Positions 1 to 6,550 of a stretch of DNA of 8,396 bases are shown here, piece by piece (within the stretch, counting starts at the first letter, position 1; each line of letters opens with the position of its first letter). The position numbers and the translations under genes were made by a program. Origin of the DNA: Bacteroidia bacterium (GTDB lineage: Bacteria > Bacteroidota > Bacteroidia > Flavobacteriales > Flavobacteriaceae); assembly GCA_030431085.1 (NCBI GenBank), contig JAUIJW010000092.1, positions 1 through 8,396 on the forward strand. Reading direction: 5' to 3'. The notes under the pieces were generated by a model. The model was not told where the DNA came from, ran no database searches, and saw nothing but the letters and a program-made list of their open reading frames with translations.

Positions 1-201
1 ATTCAGCGTTTCTAAACCGGTCAAACCAGGCATATTTTCGTCTAAAAAGACAATATCAAAATTAGCATCATCAATAATTTCAAGTGCTTCTGTTCCGCTT
101 TGACACGTGGTAACATTATACTGTTTTTGTTCTAAAAAAAGGATATGAGGTTTTAAAAGATCGATTTCATCGTCAACCCAAAGAATATTTATAGTGTTCA
201 T
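1..201 (-). CDS. porX: PorX-like response regulator, N-terminal part (cut by window edge)
   Basis: The first 67 codons of a response regulator, reading leftwards from an ATG at 199-201 and running off the window. The visible part is the front of a CheY-like receiver domain: strand 1 is ILWVDDE with the acidic pair D10/D11, and the phosphoacceptor is D54 in VFLDENMPG. The wording ILWVDDEIDLLKPHI and FLDENMPG is what I recall of PorX, a receiver joined to a PglZ/alkaline-phosphatase-like domain that works with the kinase PorY to control the type IX secretion system. The PglZ part lies outside the window, so the call rests on receiver wording and on the neighbouring HD-domain gene, which commonly lies divergent from porX in Flavobacteriaceae. 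The start is firm: it gives the usual short lead into strand 1. Only 38 bp separate it from the divergent gene at 240. A different receiver-containing regulator is possible but less likely. Confidence 0.85.
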   Translation of the reverse strand, partial: MNTINILWVDDEIDLLKPHILFLEQKQYNVTTCQSGTEALEIIDDANFDIVFLDENMPGLTGLETLN

Positions 202-202
202 G

Positions 203-210
203 TATATTTG
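203..210 (+). promoter_or_regulatory. Candidate -7 promoter box (TAnnTTTG) for the chimeric gene at 240
   Basis: TATATTTG matches the Bacteroidota -7 consensus TAnnTTTG exactly and lies about 30 nt before the ATG at 240, a normal leader distance. It sits immediately beside the divergent porX start codon (199-201). No clear TTG is seen at the expected -33 position, so the match could be chance in AT-rich DNA. Confidence 0.35.
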
Positions 211-239
211 TTTAAAATTAATGTAAACTTTAAAGTTTG

Positions 240-890
240 ATGACAAGTAACAAACTTAAAATCTTTAACGACCCAATTTACGGATTTATTACGATTCCGA
301 ATTCTCAAATTTTCGATTTAATTGAACATAAATACTTTCAAAGATTACGTCGAATTAATCAAATGGGTTTATCTTATTTGGTATATCCAGGTGCAAATCA
401 TACGCGTTTTCATCATGCGATTGGTTGCATTCATTTGATGCAAAAAGCTATCAATGTGCTTCGCTTTAAGGACGTTACGATTTCTGAAGAAGAAGAACAA
501 GCATTACAAATTACCATGCGCTTTTTTATTGATGATGTGGAGAACACTTTAGAATCTAGGTACGATACTGAGCTTGAGTTAGACACACCGGCGGAGGCTA
601 AAAATTCTGACTTTTACATTCAAAAATACCTCGCTCAAAAATTTAAAATCACAGTCAACGATCAACTGGTAAAACTCAACTACATTGGTAAGGAATATAA
701 TAATGATGTGGTGTATTTTTATTTAGAGGCACTTCATATTGATAGCATAAAATCTATTGAGGTAGAGAGTAAAATGTTGTACGAAGAATTTCCAGATCAA
801 GAGAATTTTATTAAACTAAACGTCAAAAACATTAAAAAAACTTACATTTTAATCAAGGAAAAAGATAAAGAAATGTTAAAATTAACTTAA
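240..890 (+). CDS. Chimeric ORF: N-terminus of HD-domain hydrolase joined to C-terminal part of DUF6702 protein
   Basis: A 216-residue frame made of two unrelated pieces; probably a pseudogene remnant. Residues 1 to ~90 match the start of the flavobacterial HD-domain phosphohydrolase (normally ~400 residues) that lies beside porX: KIFNDPIYGFITIP, HKYFQRLRRI and the histidine-rich TRFHHAIGCIH. That family next reads roughly LLHDIGHGPFSH, the metal-binding HD motif; here it is absent. From about residue 88 the sequence is instead DUF6702-like (ALQITMRFFIDDVENTLESR, then GKEYNNDVVYFYLE and a C-terminal ILIKEKDKEML). DUF6702 proteins are small secreted proteins of unknown function usually encoded just before an M1 peptidase, as here. 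The signal peptide and first strand of DUF6702 are missing, so the product would stay in the cytoplasm. ATG at 240 is preferred to the TTG at 237. No HD hydrolase activity is expected. It may be co-transcribed with the peptidase gene 65 bp downstream. Confidence 0.8.
   Translation: MTSNKLKIFNDPIYGFITIPNSQIFDLIEHKYFQRLRRINQMGLSYLVYPGANHTRFHHAIGCIHLMQKAINVLRFKDVTISEEEEQALQITMRFFIDDVENTLESRYDTELELDTPAEAKNSDFYIQKYLAQKFKITVNDQLVKLNYIGKEYNNDVVYFYLEALHIDSIKSIEVESKMLYEEFPDQENFIKLNVKNIKKTYILIKEKDKEMLKLT
486..515 (+). other. Fusion junction between HD-domain gene and DUF6702 gene
   Basis: The switch falls in the codons for EEEEQALQIT. From memory of both families, the HD protein has a segment like SEEEENALYIA and the DUF6702 protein a segment like SEKEDALQITTR at this point. 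The two parents would therefore share a short stretch of GAA-rich sequence here, and the frame is kept through the join. No insertion sequence, inverted repeat or target duplication surrounds it. A deletion or rearrangement through short homology, or an assembly mis-join, would both give this picture. Confidence 0.65.
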
Positions 891-955
891 ATTATAAGTA
901 TATCCCTATCAAAAATACTATTTTCGACACCTAAATTTTAACCCATCAAAGACAT

Positions 956-3229
956 ATGAAAAAAATAGCGTTATGCGTTTCTCTTTTAATGATTTTTACC
1001 GTGTCATTCGGTCAAGAGTCTAAGCAAAAAGAAAGAGAGCCCGGACATTATAACATTAGTAAATTTAAACAGTTAAAGGAAGAACTAGCAACACCTAATG
1101 TTTACAGAACTGGTTCTGGTGCCCCAGGCCCAAACTATTATCAGCAGCAAGCTGATTATAAAATGGACATTATCTTAGATGATAAAAACCAAAGAATTTA
1201 CGGAGAAGAAATTATTACATATTACAATAATTCTCCAGAGGACTTAGAATACCTTTGGGTACAATTAGATCAAAATGTTCGCGCACCAGATTCTCAAAAA
1301 CCTCAAGTAACAGCTGGTGGGCCGTCGGTGCTTTACAAACCCCAAAAATTTACTCAAGAGTTTTTAGGCAAGCCTTTCGATGGTGGCTTTAAAATTGATT
1401 TTGTTCAAGATATTGCCGGTAATGATTTACCACATTTTATCAATCATACCATGATGCGTATAGATTTACCAGAGGTATTAAAATCTGGCGCCAAAACATC
1501 TTTTAAAATCAAATGGTGGTATAATATCCCAGACCATACTGTTAACAGAGCTAGATCTGGCTATGAACATTTTCCTAAAGATGGCAACAACGCCTATGTA
1601 ATTGCACAGTTTTTTCCTAGAATGGCAGTGTATAACGATGTAGAAGGATGGCAAAATCTACAGTTTTTAGGTAGAGGAGAATTTGCTCTGCCATTTGGTA
1701 ATTACGAGGTAAATATTACCACTCCTGCAGATCATATTCTCGATGGTACTGGTCATCTACTGAATAGAAAAGAAATGTTAACGGCTCAACAATGGAAACG
1801 TTACCAACAAGCGGAAAAATCTTACGACAAGCCTGTTATTGTGGTCACTCAAGATGAAGCTGAAAAAAGTGAAAAATCATTTTCTAAAAAAACAAAAACT
1901 TGGAAATTAAAAGCAGAAATGGTTCGTGATTTTGGTTTTGCAAGTTCAAGGAAATTTATATTAGATGCTCAAGCTGTGAAAATTGGAGATCGAGATGTAA
2001 TGGCAATTTCTATTTACCCTAAAGAAGGTAACCCGTTATGGGAAGAATATTCTACTAGAGTTGTGGCCAATACCTTAAAATCGTACTCAGATCAAATGTT
2101 TGATTACCCTTATCATAAAGCTATCTCTGTACATGCGAAACAGCAAGGAATGGAATACCCAATGATTTGTTGGAATTATGGTAGACCAAAAGAAGATGGT
2201 ACTTATAGTACAAGAACAAGAAATGGTATGATTGGAGTGATAACTCATGAAGTTGGACACAATTGGTTTCCGATGATTGTAAATTCTGATGAGCGTCAAT
2301 GGGGTTGGATGGATGAAGGTTTAAACACTTTTGCACAAATGATTGCAGAACAAAGATTTGAGCCAAACTTTCCGTCAAGAGCATATCCTAAAAATGTAGT
2401 TAGTTATATGAGTGGAGACCAAAGTAGAATTACACCTATCATGACTCAACACGATAATGTTTTCCAAAGTGGCCCAAATGCATATTCTAAACCTGCAGCA
2501 GGTTTATATATTTTAAGAGAAGTAGTTTTAGGTCATGAATTATTTGACAAAGCATTTAAAACTTATGCCCAAAGATGGAAATTTAAACACCCAACCCCAG
2601 CAGATTTCTTTAGAACAATGGAAGATGCTTCTGGTACCGACTTAGATTGGTTTTGGAGGGGATGGTTTTACACTACAGACTATAACGATATTGGTGTAAA
2701 AGATGTTAAAAAGTATGTGGTAACAGATAAACCAACAGCAAGAGTTAAGAGAATGGCGAAAGCTTATGGCATGAGTGTTGAAGATTTAGGTCCAAACCTA
2801 TACTTAGTGAATACAGATAGTGACGATTACACCGCCGACATGGCCAATGTAAAAGATCCTGTCAATGATATTCCTCTATTAAAAGAATACCTTAAAGATA
2901 ATTTTTCAAAAGAAGAAAGAAAAGCCTTAAAAGACACAAAGTACTTTTATGAAATTATTTTTGAGAAACCAGGAGGCTTAGTAATGCCAATATTAGTAGA
3001 ATATGTTTTTGCCGATGGTTCTAAAAAAGAGGTAACCTATCCAGCAGAAATTTGGAGATTTAATGATAAAGAAATTAAAAAAGTCTTTGCTTCCGATAAG
3101 GAAATTAAAGAAATCAATGTTGACCCTAACAAGTTAACTGCCGATGTAGATACAGAGAATAATAGTTGGCCAAAAAAGAAAGAAGATTCTCAATTCGATA
3201 AATTCAAGAAAAACAAAGCACAAAATTAA
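956..3229 (+). CDS. Secreted M1-family zinc metallopeptidase
   Basis: A 757-residue gluzincin of the aminopeptidase N clan. Residues 1-19 are a type I signal peptide (MKK, hydrophobic core, cleavage after SFG before QES), so it is exported. The catalytic centre is complete: HEVGH at 431-435 (zinc ligands H431 and H435, base E432), then exactly 18 residues to the third ligand E454 in WMDEGLNTF. The motif at 398-402 is GMEYP, the counterpart of the GxMEN substrate-binding motif. Y510 in NAYSKP is the likely transition-state tyrosine. The N-terminal ~300 residues form the beta-rich M1 domain; the C-terminal ~200 are a lysine-rich, poorly conserved region. I see no type IX sorting domain, so it is probably periplasmic or outer-membrane associated. 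It likely cleaves peptides, but substrate is unknown. ATG at 956 is set by the signal peptide. Upstream there is only a weak promoter match (TATTTTCG at 919-926); read-through from the chimeric gene is possible. Confidence 0.93.
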   Translation: MKKIALCVSLLMIFTVSFGQESKQKEREPGHYNISKFKQLKEELATPNVYRTGSGAPGPNYYQQQADYKMDIILDDKNQRIYGEEIITYYNNSPEDLEYLWVQLDQNVRAPDSQKPQVTAGGPSVLYKPQKFTQEFLGKPFDGGFKIDFVQDIAGNDLPHFINHTMMRIDLPEVLKSGAKTSFKIKWWYNIPDHTVNRARSGYEHFPKDGNNAYVIAQFFPRMAVYNDVEGWQNLQFLGRGEFALPFGNYEVNITTPADHILDGTGHLLNRKEMLTAQQWKRYQQAEKSYDKPVIVVTQDEAEKSEKSFSKKTKTWKLKAEMVRDFGFASSRKFILDAQAVKIGDRDVMAISIYPKEGNPLWEEYSTRVVANTLKSYSDQMFDYPYHKAISVHAKQQGMEYPMICWNYGRPKEDGTYSTRTRNGMIGVITHEVGHNWFPMIVNSDERQWGWMDEGLNTFAQMIAEQRFEPNFPSRAYPKNVVSYMSGDQSRITPIMTQHDNVFQSGPNAYSKPAAGLYILREVVLGHELFDKAFKTYAQRWKFKHPTPADFFRTMEDASGTDLDWFWRGWFYTTDYNDIGVKDVKKYVVTDKPTARVKRMAKAYGMSVEDLGPNLYLVNTDSDDYTADMANVKDPVNDIPLLKEYLKDNFSKEERKALKDTKYFYEIIFEKPGGLVMPILVEYVFADGSKKEVTYPAEIWRFNDKEIKKVFASDKEIKEINVDPNKLTADVDTENNSWPKKKEDSQFDKFKKNKAQN

Positions 3230-3246
3230 GTTTTATATTATCTTAG

Positions 3247-3284
3247 TGCCCAGAGTATTATCATTGTAATATTCTGGGCATTTT
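3247..3284 (+). terminator. Rho-independent terminator after the M1 peptidase gene
   Basis: A 14-bp stem: TGCCCAGAGTATTA at 3247-3260 pairs with TAATATTCTGGGCA at 3267-3280, with one G-U wobble and a 6-nt loop (TCATTG), followed by TTTTAT. It begins 17 bp after the peptidase stop codon and should end that transcript. It also leaves only 31 bp before the yceI start. Confidence 0.9.
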
Positions 3285-3315
3285 ATATACCCTAACATGA
3301 ACAAAAACTAATATT

Positions 3316-3900
3316 ATGAAAAAAATTATTGCTTTAATAGCCATAGCCTTTATTGGCTTCACGAGTTTAGCACAAGAAAAGTTTTCTGCAGATCTAGATA
3401 AATCTGTCATTAATTGGAAAGGTTTTAAACCTACCGGATCTCATCATGGCATTATTAAATTATCTAACGGTTATTTTAACCTTAATGGTGATAAAATTGT
3501 TGGAGGTGAATTTACTATTGACATGAATAGTATTGTAGATTTAGATATGCCAGCCGATAATGAGTACAATGCCAAATTAGTAAACCATTTAAAAAGTGCC
3601 GATTTTTTTGAGGTTGAAACTTATCCAACTGCAAAGTTTAAAGTAACTGGTAGCGAACAAAAAGGAAATAAAACATTAATTAAAGGTGACTTAACCATAA
3701 AAGACAAAACCAATGCAGTTTCTTTTTTAGCCGAGGTTAATCAATCTAATAATCAATTAATGGTTAAAAGTGATATCTTCAAGTTAAACCGTGCCCAGTA
3801 TAATGTTAAATATAAATCTAAATCGTTTTATAATGATTTAAAAGATAAATTTATTGATGATGATATTGAGATATCAATTCTAGTAGAAGCTTCGAAATAA
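3316..3900 (+). CDS. YceI-family periplasmic lipid-binding-like protein
   Basis: A 194-residue YceI-family protein. Residues 1-19 are a signal peptide (MKKII, hydrophobic core, cleavage after SLA before QEK). The mature part has the usual order of family landmarks: ADLDKSVINWKGFKPTGSHHG near the start, the GGEFTIDMNSI strand, HLKSADFFEVETYPTAKF in the middle, and GDLTIKDKTNAVSF near the C-terminal half. YceI proteins are beta-barrels that in characterised relatives bind polyisoprenoid-type lipids; the ligand here cannot be read from sequence. Length is normal and the C-terminus looks complete. The start ATG follows a typical A-rich leader and is set by the signal peptide. The last 73 bp overlap, antisense, the tail of the convergent regulator gene. 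No good promoter box lies between the upstream hairpin and the start. Confidence 0.92.
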   Translation: MKKIIALIAIAFIGFTSLAQEKFSADLDKSVINWKGFKPTGSHHGIIKLSNGYFNLNGDKIVGGEFTIDMNSIVDLDMPADNEYNAKLVNHLKSADFFEVETYPTAKFKVTGSEQKGNKTLIKGDLTIKDKTNAVSFLAEVNQSNNQLMVKSDIFKLNRAQYNVKYKSKSFYNDLKDKFIDDDIEISILVEASK

Positions 3901-4205
3901 TATTCTCCGCTTACATTATGACACTCTATAACTTCGTTGAACTTGATAATTTCTTTTTCAAAATTCACCACATAATCATGCTTATGCTGTAGTAATTTGA
4001 TTTGACAAAACACTAGAAACGATCGGTCAATTTTACTACCATCAATTAGAGCCACATATTTCTTTATTACGCCATATCTTTCCAACTTCCTAACTCTTTC
4101 GTACACCGCCGTATTCGATAACTTTAATCTTATGGCTAAAGCTTTGGTAGTAACTTTACAATCTTCTTGTAAATACTTAATGAGTTTTTGATCTATAGCA
4201 TCCAT
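3828..4205 (-). CDS. Lrp/AsnC-family transcriptional regulator, C-terminally truncated
   Basis: A 125-residue frame; family members are usually about 150. Residues 1-50 are a full AsnC-type winged helix-turn-helix: DAIDQKLIKYLQEDCKVTTK, then ALAIRLKLSNTAVYERVRKL and the wing RYGVIKKYVALID. Residues ~62-102 are the first half of the RAM effector/dimerisation domain, ending in VIECHNVSGEY. At that point the family normally continues into a further strand, helix and strand of roughly 45-50 residues. Here the frame instead reads ~23 residues (YFEASTRIDISIS onward) that are the exact antisense of the 3' end of yceI, then stops. The product probably binds DNA weakly at best, because RAM domains drive oligomerisation and ligand sensing. 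It is divergent from the gamma-lyase gene, whose regulator it would normally be, as MdeR is for mdeA in Pseudomonas putida. ATG at 4203-4205. Confidence 0.85.
   Translation of the reverse strand: MDAIDQKLIKYLQEDCKVTTKALAIRLKLSNTAVYERVRKLERYGVIKKYVALIDGSKIDRSFLVFCQIKLLQHKHDYVVNFEKEIIKFNEVIECHNVSGEYYFEASTRIDISISSSINLSFKSL
3895..3907 (-). other. Junction truncating the Lrp/AsnC gene at the end of yceI
   Basis: The family-like regulator sequence ends in SGEY at about 3901-3906, directly beside the yceI stop codon (3898-3900). There is no intergenic spacer and no place for the missing RAM half: the next DNA is intact yceI coding sequence. No transposon end or repeat is visible at the join. A deletion of at least ~140 bp is inferred from the usual family length. 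Confidence 0.65.
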
Positions 4206-4263
4206 AAGTGATAATTTTTCTTATTTCTTCAACCTTTTCATTTGCTAATAGTAAATATAACCA

Positions 4264-4278
4264 ATTTAATTATTAAAT
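4264..4278. promoter_or_regulatory. Candidate Lrp-type operator palindrome
   Basis: ATTTAATTATTAAAT is a perfect 15-nt dyad in the 150-bp gap between the regulator and the gamma-lyase. Lrp-type proteins bind AT-rich 15-bp imperfect dyads, so size, composition and place fit. A second inverted repeat follows: AAATATT at 4285-4291 and AATATTT at 4301-4307, around a 9-nt spacer. In DNA this AT-rich such dyads arise easily by chance. Confidence 0.35.
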
Positions 4279-4310
4279 AGTGTTAAATATTCTATATATA
4301 AATATTTTAA

Positions 4311-4341
4311 TTGTTAATTAATCTATGTCATCGTAATTTTA
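4311..4341 (+). promoter_or_regulatory. Candidate promoter of the gamma-lyase gene
   Basis: TTG at 4311-4313 and TAATTTTA at 4334-4341 are separated by 20 nt, resembling the Bacteroidota TTG / TAnnTTTG arrangement with one mismatch in the last base. Transcription would start near 4347, leaving a leader of about 9 nt before the ATG at 4356. The candidate operator dyads lie just upstream of it. Confidence 0.4.
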
Positions 4342-4355
4342 CACAAAAAAATATT

Positions 4356-5555
4356 ATGACATTTAATCCGGCAGACAAAATACAAGACCTACAATATTTT
4401 GGTGAATTTGGGGGAGTTAATCCATCCATATCAGACTCTTCGACCTATACCTTTTTAGCCGCCAAATCAATGACAGATACTTTTGAAGGCAATTTAGAAG
4501 GATGTTATTTATACTCTCGTCATTCTAGTCCTTCTAATTTGTATCTTGGTGAAGCCTTAGCTGCTATGGAAGGCTCTGAATCGGCTAACGTCTGTGCTTC
4601 AGGAATGGGAGCGATAACGCCAACGCTTATGCAATTATGTCAACAAGGTGATCATATCATATCGTCAAGAACAATTTACGGTGGAACTTATGCCTTTCTC
4701 AAAAATTTTGCGCCAAAGTTTGGTATACAAACTACGTTTGTAGATATTACTAAAGTTGATCAAGTAATGGATGCCATTACCGATAAAACTAAAGTACTCT
4801 ATATAGAATCTGTAAGCAATCCTTTATTAGAAGTTGCAGACATCGTTGCTCTTTCTAAAGTAGCCAAAGCGCATCAATTACAATTGGTGGTTGATAATAC
4901 TTTTTCTCCACTAACTATTTCTCCTATACAGCTTGGGGCTGATATTGTTATTCATAGTTTAACGAAATTTATTAATGGCAGCAGTGATACGGTTGGTGGT
5001 GTAATTTGTGGTAAAGATGCATTTATTAGCAGTTTAAGAGATGTTAATGATGGCGCCAGTATGTTGTTGGGCCCAGTTATGGATAGTTTACGAGCCGCTA
5101 GTGTACTCAAAAATCTCAGAACCTTACATATTAGAATTAAAAAGCATAGTGAAAACGCATTATACTTAGCTGAAAAATTTGAACAAGATGGCTTAAAGAT
5201 AATCTATCCAGGATTGCCTAGTCATCCTCAACATCAGCTCTTTAAAAGCATGTACAATAAAGAATATGGTTTTGGAGGCATGTTGGCTTTTGATGCTGGT
5301 TCTCTAGAGAAAGCCGATGCATTGATGGAATTAATGCAAGAAAGAAACTTAGGCTATCTTGCAGTAAGTTTAGGGTTTTATAAAACTTTATTCAATGCCC
5401 CTGGTACAGCCACATCGTCTGAAATTCCTCCAGAAGAACAAAAAGAAATGGGATTAACAGATGGTCTTATTCGTTTTTCAATTGGCTTAGATAATGATAT
5501 TGAACGAACTTACAAAGCCATGAAACAATGTATGCAAGAACTTAACATTTTATAA
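4356..5555 (+). CDS. PLP-dependent Cys/Met-metabolism enzyme, probable methionine/cystathionine gamma-lyase
   Basis: A 399-residue, full-length member of the Cys/Met metabolism PLP family. Visible landmarks: YSRHSSPS (Y53, R55, which reach PLP phosphate in the partner subunit), the phosphate-binding ASGMGAI (S82-M84), the ring-stacking tyrosine Y108 in TIYGG, D180 in VVDNTF, the Schiff-base lysine K204 in HSLTKFINGSSD, and R373 in LIRFSIGLD for the substrate carboxylate. The family cleaves or exchanges gamma-substituents; a gamma-lyase would make 2-oxobutanoate, ammonia and a thiol from methionine, or cysteine from cystathionine. The cysteine after YG that marks P. putida methionine gamma-lyase (C116) is glycine here (G110), so the substrate is uncertain. 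The divergent Lrp-type gene supports a catabolic, amino-acid-responsive role. ATG at 4356 is preferred to an in-frame TTG at 4311, which gives an implausible 15-residue extension overlapping the promoter. Confidence 0.82.
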   Translation: MTFNPADKIQDLQYFGEFGGVNPSISDSSTYTFLAAKSMTDTFEGNLEGCYLYSRHSSPSNLYLGEALAAMEGSESANVCASGMGAITPTLMQLCQQGDHIISSRTIYGGTYAFLKNFAPKFGIQTTFVDITKVDQVMDAITDKTKVLYIESVSNPLLEVADIVALSKVAKAHQLQLVVDNTFSPLTISPIQLGADIVIHSLTKFINGSSDTVGGVICGKDAFISSLRDVNDGASMLLGPVMDSLRAASVLKNLRTLHIRIKKHSENALYLAEKFEQDGLKIIYPGLPSHPQHQLFKSMYNKEYGFGGMLAFDAGSLEKADALMELMQERNLGYLAVSLGFYKTLFNAPGTATSSEIPPEEQKEMGLTDGLIRFSIGLDNDIERTYKAMKQCMQELNIL

Positions 5556-5570
5556 CACTAAAATTGGATT

Positions 5571-5598
5571 AAAAGCAAGGTTTTACACCTTGCTTTTT
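5571..5598. terminator. Bidirectional terminator shared by the gamma-lyase gene and purC
   Basis: AAAAGCAAGG at 5571-5580 pairs with CCTTGCTTTT at 5588-5597, giving a 10-bp stem and a 7-nt loop. The rightward transcript ends in five U, the leftward one in four U. The stem includes the last codons and the stop of purC (5583-5585), so coding sequence and terminator overlap. Only 27 bp separate the two convergent genes. Confidence 0.8.
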
Positions 5599-6536
5599 AA
5601 ATAATCTAGTACGTTATTCTCTATACGATTTAATATATCACTAGTATCCGCTTTAACGAATTTTTTACCCGTAATGTTTTCATAGAGCTCAATATAACGG
5701 TTAGAAATTTCTACTATTTTTTCATTGCTCATTTCTGGAATATTTTGCCCTTCTAAACCTTGAAAGCCATTTTCGATTAGCCATTGACGAACAAATTCTT
5801 TAGACAATTGTTTTTGTGGCTCTGAACGATCTTGACGTTCCTGATAACCATCTGCATAAAAATATCTTGAAGAATCTGGGGTATGAATTTCATCGATCAA
5901 CACAATTTCACCAGATTTAGTTTTACCAAATTCATACTTAGTATCTACCAAAATTAACCCTCTATTTTTAGCCAATACTGTACCTCTTTCAAAAAGCTTT
6001 TGTGTATATTCTTCAAGGATAACATAGTCTTTTTCAGAAACAATACCTTGATTGATAATCTCTTCTCTAGAAATATCTTCATCGTGATCACCATCCTCCG
6101 CTTTAGTCGCTGGAGTAATAATAGGCATCGGAAATTTATCATTTTCCTTCATCCCATCGGGCATAGGCACACCGCAAATTTCTCTTTTCCCAGATCTATA
6201 TTCACGCCAAGCATGACCAGATAAATACCCTCTTATCACCATTTCAACTTTAAATGGGTTTGCTAATTTACCTATGGCTACATTAGGATCTGGGCAAGCC
6301 ATTAACCAATTTGGAACAATATCTGAAGTTGCCTCAAGCATGCTTTGTGCGATTTGATTTAAAATTTGCCCTTTATATGGGATTTGCTTTGGCATAATTA
6401 CATCAAAAGCAGACAATCTATCACTGGCTATCATCACCAGTAGCTCGTCGTTAATATTATAGACTTCTCTTACTTTACCGCGGTAAAAATTGGTTTGATT
6501 AGGAAAATTAAAATTGGTATTGTTTAATGTTTGCAT
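5583..6536 (-). CDS. purC: Phosphoribosylaminoimidazole-succinocarboxamide (SAICAR) synthase
   Basis: PurC ligates aspartate to CAIR with ATP to form SAICAR, a cytoplasmic step of de novo purine synthesis. The 317 residues are the normal length for Bacteroidota. Motifs in order: YRGKVREVY at 18-26 (nucleotide-binding loop), ASDRLSAFDVIMP at 37-49, EMVIRGYLSGHAWREY at 98-113, ITPATKAEDGDHDEDIS at 140-156 (substrate and metal site), LVDTKYEFG at 196-204 and DEIHTPDSSRY at 215-225. All the expected family blocks are present, so the enzyme should be active. The gene begins 14 bp after the phoH stop codon and very likely forms an operon with it. No purine riboswitch fits in that gap. Its 3' end forms part of the shared terminator. 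Confidence 0.97.
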   Translation of the reverse strand: MQTLNNTNFNFPNQTNFYRGKVREVYNINDELLVMIASDRLSAFDVIMPKQIPYKGQILNQIAQSMLEATSDIVPNWLMACPDPNVAIGKLANPFKVEMVIRGYLSGHAWREYRSGKREICGVPMPDGMKENDKFPMPIITPATKAEDGDHDEDISREEIINQGIVSEKDYVILEEYTQKLFERGTVLAKNRGLILVDTKYEFGKTKSGEIVLIDEIHTPDSSRYFYADGYQERQDRSEPQKQLSKEFVRQWLIENGFQGLEGQNIPEMSNEKIVEISNRYIELYENITGKKFVKADTSDILNRIENNVLDYLKSKV

Positions 6537-6550
6537 TTGTAATGAATTAG

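Noticed and set aside
240..890. A functional HD-domain phosphohydrolase
   Set aside because: The metal-binding HD motif and some three quarters of the family's usual length are missing; only the N-terminal segment remains.
2087..2384. Two overlapping open frames antisense to the M1 peptidase catalytic region
   Set aside because: They lie fully opposite a strongly conserved coding region (HEVGH and the DEG ligand region) and their translations resemble no family; they are shadow frames.
4206..4355. A SAM or methionine riboswitch before the gamma-lyase gene
   Set aside because: The predicted leader is only about 9 nt and the gap is nearly all A/T without the GC-paired helices such riboswitches need.
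4311..4355. An N-terminal extension of the gamma-lyase starting at TTG 4311
   Set aside because: The added 15 residues overlap the candidate promoter, and the ATG at 4356 gives the normal family length.
5954..6224. Short open frames in other frames within purC
   Set aside because: They overlap the conserved ITPATKAEDGDHDEDIS region of purC and have no start-site or family support.
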